Positions 58,394 to 64,000 of a DNA stretch of 64,000 bases are shown in pieces; position 1 is the stretch's first letter; each line of letters begins with the position of its first letter. The translations under genes and the position numbers were made by a program. A model generated the notes under the pieces. The model saw only the letters and a list, made by a program, of their open reading frames with translations, was not told where the DNA came from and did not search any database. The stretch lies in contig NZ_AP019654.1 in NCBI RefSeq assembly GCF_009938205.1, forward strand, positions 124,001 to 188,000, given 5' to 3'. The DNA comes from Vibrio panuliri (lineage in GTDB: Bacteria; Pseudomonadota; Gammaproteobacteria; Enterobacterales; Vibrionaceae).

Positions 58394-59421
58394 ATATTTT
58401 TTTGACAGCATTTTATACCAAGGACCTTGGTGGTGGTGAAACTAGCTTTATCAATTTGGTAAATTACATTGCTACTAGAGATGACATTACTAGTATTACA
58501 CTATGCGTCCCTAAGAGGGGGGCGCTAACAGAACGGCTTAATAGTAAGATTGAAATAGTCGAAAGATCATCTCTTTTTGAACTAATGAGCCTAAGCGGTC
58601 AATTTGATTTAGCTATCCATAATTACATGAATTTTGGTAAGAAGTTTCTTTTCTTGCCTAGGTTAAAAATAAAGCGAAATATATTTTTGTGCCATGGTTT
58701 GTGGGATATCCCTCGCTATACGAAAACACTATTTTTCGATATGGCCGGTGCAGAAATTTCATGTGTTAATAAAGATGTTTACGATAAAATAAGATATAAA
58801 AATAAAAAAGTAACACACTTGCCCTTAAACTCAAGTAATTTGATAGATACACAAAAAAATGATGGCAGTATGAACATATCCGTCATAGGAAGATATCAAG
58901 ATATAAAAAATCAATTATTTGCAGTTGATGTCTTTGAGAAAATTGCTGAAAGTCACAAAGATGTGAAATTGAACTTTATAGGTGACTCTGGGTTCTCTCA
59001 AGAGAGCATTCAGTATAAAGAAAGGGTCGAAGCAAGAGTTTCACTATCTAAATACAAAGATAGAATAAGTTTCTTTGGGCATCTTGAACCATCAGATGCT
59101 TACAGTAAAACAGATTTGGTCTTTGTCTCTTCGAAATATGAAAGTTTTGGCATGGTTATTATTGAGGCTCTATCCATGGGGATTCCCTGTATTGCCCCAT
59201 ACATAGGAGGCCCTAAAGAAATAATGTCAAAAGAATATTCTAAATTCTTGTATGAGCCTGATTCAGTAGAGCACGCTACAAAAGTATTACAGGACGTTAT
59301 TGCATCTTTCGGAGAAACAAAAGTATATTTTAAGACATTGTCGGAGAAAACTAAATCTCAATACGGGGCTGACAAAATGTTTGAAAATCTAATATCTAAT
59401 GAAAATAATATACATACTTGA
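58390..59421 (+). CDS. GT4 family glycosyltransferase
   Basis: The intact 343-residue GT-B enzyme has the N-terminal GGGETSFINLVNYI, the middle SVIGRYQDIKNQLFAVDVF and the donor-binding segment VSSKYESFGMVIIEALSMGIPCIAPYIGG with the E-x7-E pattern. It overlaps the preceding gene by four bases and the next by 23, showing a tightly packed operon. Confidence 0.85.
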   Translation: MNIFLTAFYTKDLGGGETSFINLVNYIATRDDITSITLCVPKRGALTERLNSKIEIVERSSLFELMSLSGQFDLAIHNYMNFGKKFLFLPRLKIKRNIFLCHGLWDIPRYTKTLFFDMAGAEISCVNKDVYDKIRYKNKKVTHLPLNSSNLIDTQKNDGSMNISVIGRYQDIKNQLFAVDVFEKIAESHKDVKLNFIGDSGFSQESIQYKERVEARVSLSKYKDRISFFGHLEPSDAYSKTDLVFVSSKYESFGMVIIEALSMGIPCIAPYIGGPKEIMSKEYSKFLYEPDSVEHATKVLQDVIASFGETKVYFKTLSEKTKSQYGADKMFENLISNENNIHT

Positions 59422-60491
59422 TTTTTTGCCGTTTGATCATGAACTAAATGGCTTGTCAAAAATATACTATAATTTGATTAAAAATGCATCATTGGAGCAT
59501 GACGTAGACATTATTATTTTTACTAATGATGAAGTTGATAATAATAAAAGCTTCTATAACGTCAATAATATATTTTATGAAACTAACCAAAATTCAGCAC
59601 TTAAGAGAAATCTGAATAGATTAAAAGGTGATGTGTTCAATGCCATTTCATTGTCTGATGTAAAAAAGATAAACGAAAAATACAATCTAAGTGATTACGA
59701 TATTATACACACGGCTCATTTGTTTTTTTCAAAAATCGCAAAACTACATCCGAATGTTGTTGTTGGAGCGACAGACGCATCTTCTCTTGCGATGACCCAC
59801 AATGGAAACCCTCGGCGCTATCTCAGGAAACTGTATTTCAGAGCGATTGAAGCTAAGTTGAGCAGACAGGATGTATGGATTCATACAGTGACTGAAAGAG
59901 ATCGCGCTGGCTTTGATACTGATAAAAGCTTCGTTATTACTAACGGAGTAGATAGTGATATATATAAACCATTAGTTTGTGCTGAGCGAATTCCTAATAG
60001 TTTCGTCTTTCACGGCAATCTTGATTATAAACCAAACCAAGAAGCTATAGTTTATATGAGTGGTGTCCTCAAAAAGGAGAGTCCCTCGGCCACACTTTAT
60101 GTCGTAGGGAGAGGTGAACCTGGAGTTTGTCTTACTCTTGATAATGTTGAAGTTGTTGGTGAAGTGTCTGACATTGCTCAAGAGCTTTGCAAATATGAAA
60201 AGTACCTTATATTAATGACTTCTGGTACAGGGGTTAAAAATAAGTTGCTTGAGGCATTAAGTTGTGGGTGCAATGTTATTGCAAATGAGCTTGCTATCAA
60301 CGGTATTGAGCCTGTAGCTCAACTAAGAGAAGTCATCCAGATATATGATGGAACAAATGAAATTAGTTCGACATCATCAAATATAAGTAAAAAAAAGTTC
60401 TAGAGGGTATATAGAAAAATATCATGGATGGAAATTGTTTACTGAGCAGTTTTACTCAATTTATGAAAAGATTATCTCTGCAAGCAAGTAA
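59399..60491 (+). pseudogene. GT4 glycosyltransferase with a late frameshift
   Basis: The main frame gives 334 residues (MKIIYILDFLPFDHELNGL, VFHGNLDYKPNQEAIVYM, MTSGTGVKNKLLEALSCG) and stops at 60403. The +1 frame continues SRGYIEKYHGWKLFTEQFYS to TAA at 60489-60491, a typical GT4 C-terminal helix. The A8 run at 60389-60396 probably has one A too many. With that restored the length is 363 residues. The missing helix normally packs on the N-terminal domain, so the truncated form may be impaired. Confidence 0.78.
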
Positions 60492-61595
60492 TAAAGATTA
60501 TAATATTTTATTTCTTTCTGCGTCTATCTCATTATATGGAATTAGCTTTTTTGGAGTTAGCCCAATTACAATAGGACTGGTTGTATTTAATATTTTAAGC
60601 TATCGAGAGATTTCTTGTTGGATTAAAAATGCGACATATAATAGCTCTATGCTTCTTTTTTTAATCTATGCAACTTTAGTATGTATCTCATTTGTTTTTT
60701 TTCTATTGATAAATCTGTATCAATAGAAGAAATATTTACCCTTTTTAACTGCATGCTATTGATTATTGCGCTGAGCTATTATGATAAACGCCGTGTTATT
60801 TTAATTCTAACGGTGGCGCTGTTTTTTAGAAGTGGCTATGAGATCGTAAGTATGTTTCTAAATCCTGATGAATGGTTAGGATTAACGCAACATGATGTCA
60901 GAATGGCAGCAACAAGTTTAGGTGGCGATCCAAATAACCTCGCATTAATGATCGTCGTGGCTATTGTTTTTTCACTCTATTACTGCAAAGGAGTATTTAG
61001 AGTAATACTCCTTTCTGTTTTCACTTTGCATTTTTTTGCACTTTATTCTCGAGGTGCATTTTTATCTATACTCTGTGCATTGTTTGTTTGGTTCATTTTC
61101 CGAAAGCAGTATAAGAATATAGTATTTTTGATAACCTGTTTCTGTGCTGTTGCGCTGCTTGTTTGTGTGCTATATAAAATGGATTATGTGCACTTCAATT
61201 TAACAAGCTTTACTTTTTCGGATAGCTCAAGTAACACTAGATTAATGTACTGGCATAAAGCGCTTCAGTTTAATGATTTGAAGAGTTTACTGATAGGTTA
61301 TGGACCCAAAAGCTCACTTTCGCACTATGGGCATATGATCCATAGTAGTTGGGTTGCAAGGTTAAATGAAGTTGGTCTGTTTGCGTTTACAACATATATG
61401 TTGTTGCATCTCACTGCTATTATAAGGCTGTACCTTGCGAAATCCCCTATAGGTATAATGCTAATGACATTGTTTGTGGGTAGCATGTTTGTTGATTTTC
61501 ACTATAACATTGTTCTTTGGATGATTTTGGCTTTGGCCTATCAACCCTATTTTTTTCCTTTTGATCAAAATGGTATCTACGATGAAAAAGATTAA
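60463..61595 (+). pseudogene. wzy: O-antigen polymerase Wzy, interrupted by a frameshift
   Basis: A hydrophobic frame starts near MKRLSLQASNKDYN at 60463 and stops at 60726; the next frame (SIDKSVSIEEIFTLFNCMLL...) runs to 61595. Together they form about 377 residues with ten or more membrane segments and the periplasmic loop RLMYWHKALQFNDLKSLLIGYGPKSSLSHYGHMIHSSW, whose GYGP...H-x-x-H-S pattern is typical of Wzy. The T8 run at 60695-60702 is the likely place, lacking one T. Wzy joins repeat units in the periplasm. Confidence 0.78.
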
Positions 61596-62656
61596 TATTG
61601 CCTTTGTTAATATAATGGATTGCTATAGTGGTGGAGAAAAGGTACTCGAAAGGATTGTTAATAATATTGATAGAGAGAAATTTCATCCCATAGTAGTTAG
61701 CCGAAATACTGATTTTTTAAATTCAATTGAGGTTGGTCATGAACAGTTAATCGTGATCAATAGAAGTTTTCAGTTGGGACTATCTCGCTCTCCAATGATT
61801 TTGTTTAAGCTTATTGCTAACTTCTTCCAAGCTTTTTTAATTTGTTTCAAACTAAGTATGCTCCATAAAGTGAAAGTAGTGCACTCAAATTCGTTGATTT
61901 CAAATGTCTACTTTTCTCTCTTTTCTAGAATGTTTGGTATGAAATTTATTGGCTACTCACATGAAGTAAGATATGGATTAGCATATAAGGTTCTCCATAG
62001 ATACTTGTCTCTGACATCATCTAAAATTATTACTGTCTCTGAAGCTGTTAGGAAAAGCTGGATTCATAATGGTGCTGATGAAAAAAAAGTGATTACTATT
62101 TATAATGGGTTGTAATATGATTTTTTCTAATATATCAGCTATTTCAGCAACTAAAGGAATTGATATTTATATTGAAGCAGCTTTAGGATCTGAATTAAAT
62201 TCTTCTTTTCACATTGTTGGTAAAGCTAGGGATGTTGAGTACGCTTTCGAAGTGGCAATGAGGCAAAAAGTTGAAGATAGTGGCCATCAAAATATTCAGT
62301 TTTTTGGCTATCAGAACAATGTTATTGAATACCTTGAAAGTATCGATGTGGTGGTTTTGACATCTGTTGTCGAAGATGCATTGCCTACAGTTTTAATAGA
62401 GGCTATATCTCAAGGTAAGATCATCATTGCTAGTGACGTGGGTGGCGTAAGGGAAATTGTGCCCGCAGGGTGTGGTAATATCATTATCCCTAAGGGAGAT
62501 GTCCAAGAGTTGAAAAAGGCAATTCATACCGTTACCAACTATGATGCTTCGATTGTTGAAACGACATCTAAGATGAACCGAGCGCATTTTGCTGAAAAAT
62601 TCATTTTTGAGAACCAGATTCACGCGTTAGAGAAAGTATATAAAGGGGTTTTATAA
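61582..62656 (+). pseudogene. GT4 glycosyltransferase split between two frames
   Basis: The N-terminal half (MKKINIAFVNIMDCYSGGEKVLERIV to VITIYNGL) stops at 62115. The C-terminal half (MIFSNISAISATKGIDIYIEA, SVVEDALPTVLIEAISQG) continues in the +1 frame. A G3 run at the junction (62107-62109) could be the site. Unlike the other broken genes, the join also seems to lack the usual linker between the two Rossmann domains (normally some 15-30 residues after YNG), so a small deletion is also possible. Confidence 0.72.
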
Positions 62657-62658
62657 TT

Positions 62659-63594
62659 ATGGGAGTTTTTTCGCATGGTAAAGTCGTAACAGTTTTACAG
62701 TATTTCACTCCCATGTTTCAGGATTACTGGCACACTATTTATCCTGTAACCAGACGTGTGGATATAGCGAATGACCGCTTTAGCTATTTCTATGATATAT
62801 CAAGTAAAGCAATGTCATTTTCCGGGCGTTTTAATGATCAAGGTATCTATCTTTTTCCTGGTTATGATGGCAAAGACCATATTCATTCACTGGAAGTTGC
62901 CCAGTATACGCTAGCGTGTTGGTTATCATGGAGAAAAACCGACGATGTATATTGGTTGAACAAAGCGATGTTGCATAGTGATTGGTTGAGAGAAAATCAG
63001 CTGGATGATGGACGCTGGGTTATCTCCCATGTGAACCCTCAATATAGTGATTTGGGGGAGTCATGGTGCTCTGGTTTGGCGCAAGGTTTGGCTATTTCTG
63101 CATTAATCAGAGCTTATGAGCATACTTCAGATATCAGTTATATGAATGCAGCACTAAAAGCCGCAGATTTTCTTGAGCGTGACTTCGAACTCGGCGGCCT
63201 TAAGCGAAGTATAGCGATTAATGATGTCGAAGGCTTTGTGTATGAAGAGTACCCAAGAGATAAGCTCAGTGGTGTATTAAATGGACATATTTCTAGTGTC
63301 TTAGCCATTTTCGAACTTTCACACTATGAAGAGCGATTCAAAATTAGTGCTGAAGAAAATATTGAAAATCTAGTAAAGATCCTTCCATTATATGACATCA
63401 ACTACTGGTCATTATATTCTTTAGATGGAGTTATATCGAGCGGATTCTATCATCGACTAGTTATCAATCAGTTAGATGCTTTGTCTTATTATGATAAGAG
63501 ATTTGAAAGTTACAAAATTAAATTTTCTTCATACGCTAATAACCTACTGTTCGCAACTAAAGCCTTGATAAACAAAATTGGTTCAAAGATATGA
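62659..63594 (+). CDS. Predicted D-glucuronyl C5-epimerase
   Basis: The intact 311-residue protein resembles the catalytic domain of heparan-sulfate glucuronyl C5-epimerase (Glce_C family). Matching segments, compared from memory with the animal enzyme, are WCSGLAQGLAISALIRAY (136-153), VYEEYP (194-199) followed by GVLNGHISSVLAIFEL, ILPLYD (241-246) and FYHRLVINQL (263-272). Three tyrosines, Y195, Y253 and Y264, lie where the animal enzyme has its catalytic tyrosines. The reaction would turn polymer D-glucuronate into L-iduronate. No signal peptide is visible, so it may act on lipid-linked glycan at the cytoplasmic side. It overlaps the next gene (ATGA). Confidence 0.8.
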   Translation: MGVFSHGKVVTVLQYFTPMFQDYWHTIYPVTRRVDIANDRFSYFYDISSKAMSFSGRFNDQGIYLFPGYDGKDHIHSLEVAQYTLACWLSWRKTDDVYWLNKAMLHSDWLRENQLDDGRWVISHVNPQYSDLGESWCSGLAQGLAISALIRAYEHTSDISYMNAALKAADFLERDFELGGLKRSIAINDVEGFVYEEYPRDKLSGVLNGHISSVLAIFELSHYEERFKISAEENIENLVKILPLYDINYWSLYSLDGVISSGFYHRLVINQLDALSYYDKRFESYKIKFSSYANNLLFATKALINKIGSKI

Positions 63595-64000
63595 ATGTAT
63601 TGATTGTACATACTTTTGGTCTAGGCGATACAATTATGTTTACCCCTGCGCTGCAGGAATTGATTGCTTTTGAACCTAATGTGAAAATAGATTTTTTAAT
63701 CAAGCAAAAGCATTCAGTTGGACCTATAAGAAGGTGTAAGAATGTCAACGAAATATATACGTTTGAAGGCGGTTTATATCAAAAGATAAGATTGTTGAAT
63801 AAGCTGTCTAAGAATAATTATGATTACATTGTTCATACCAGTGGTAACTCGGTTAGTAAAATATCACTTCTTCTTTTATTGATCAAAGCTAAAAACAAAG
63901 TTGGTGAGTTTAGTGGATTTAAAATACCTTGGTATAGATATCAAACTCCAAGTGATTTTAAGCAACATAGGGTTATTTCAAACTTTAAGTTGGTATCCTG
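63591..64000 (+). CDS. GT9 heptosyltransferase-like protein, N-terminal part
   Basis: About 136 residues are visible before the right edge. The start MNVLIVHTFGLGDTIMFTPALQELI is the GT9 N-terminus with the GD motif, followed by DFLIKQKHSVGPIRRCKNV and YDYIVHTSGN. Its ATG overlaps the stop of the C5-epimerase. A GT9 in an O-antigen-type operon may add a heptose or a related sugar to the repeat unit. Completeness cannot be judged. Confidence 0.75.
   Translation, partial: MNVLIVHTFGLGDTIMFTPALQELIAFEPNVKIDFLIKQKHSVGPIRRCKNVNEIYTFEGGLYQKIRLLNKLSKNNYDYIVHTSGNSVSKISLLLLLIKAKNKVGEFSGFKIPWYRYQTPSDFKQHRVISNFKLVS

Noticed and set aside
60424..60726. Independent 100-residue membrane protein
   Set aside because: It is the N-terminal part of Wzy in another frame; its first ~13 codons overlap the preceding glycosyltransferase.

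Overview
The window looks like a chromosomal segment of a Vibrio species (Vibrionaceae). The gene order spoT-rpoZ-gmk, yicC/rph-pyrE-lpxL paralogues-slmA-coaBC-radC-rpmB-rpmG-mutM-coaD and the following waa (LPS core) block is the arrangement I know from Vibrio chromosome 1. I cannot name the species. No rRNA, tRNA, CRISPR array, insertion sequence or prophage was recognised.

Layout. (1) 1-1861: spoT (cut by the left edge), rpoZ and gmk, minus strand. (2) 1862-4313: a purine permease with two PurR-type operators, then psiE. (3) 4320-18570: a compact glucuronide catabolic island: UxuR-type regulator, mannonate dehydratase, beta-glucuronidase with the NxK acid-recognition motif, a TRAP transporter split over two strands, a GH31 glycosidase, fructuronate reductase, uronate isomerase, KDG kinase and KDPG aldolase. 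Together they would take an imported glucuronide to pyruvate and glyceraldehyde-3-phosphate. A shared TTGGTTGACCAA-like operator occurs upstream of the regulator and in the divergent TRAP promoter, where a consensus CRP site also lies. Perfect or near-perfect stem-loops sit between many of the genes. (4) 18587-22244: a racemase-like protein, YgjV, two small sugar-associated proteins and an orphan, divergent flagellin with its own sigma-28 promoter. (5) 22359-33865: housekeeping genes, plus a UDP-glucuronate 4-epimerase between mutM and coaD. (6) 33971-45275: LPS inner-core assembly (four GT9 heptosyltransferase-type genes, a GT2, kdkA, waaA, waaL, hldD and a GT4-deacetylase fusion). (7) 45357-53426: surface-polysaccharide precursor genes on the minus strand (ugd, a WbpM-type dehydratase, a PglC-type initiating transferase, a methyltransferase, a DegT aminotransferase and rmlC-A-B without rmlD). 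(8) 53702-64000: AT-rich plus-strand assembly genes (wzx, glycosyltransferases, a methyltransferase, wzy, a predicted D-glucuronyl C5-epimerase and a GT9 cut by the right edge).

Two points stand out. The polysaccharide locus carries a protein resembling the animal heparan-sulfate glucuronyl C5-epimerase; together with ugd and the UDP-GlcA 4-epimerase this suggests a uronic-acid-rich, possibly L-iduronate-containing, surface glycan. In addition, six genes between 53.7 and 62.7 kb are broken by single-base frame changes, nearly all in or beside mononucleotide runs, whereas I saw none in the first 53 kb. Restoring one base at each place gives full-length family members, so either the assembly has homopolymer errors there or the locus is decaying or phase-variable. 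One of these genes also seems to lack an inter-domain linker, which a simple base error would not explain.
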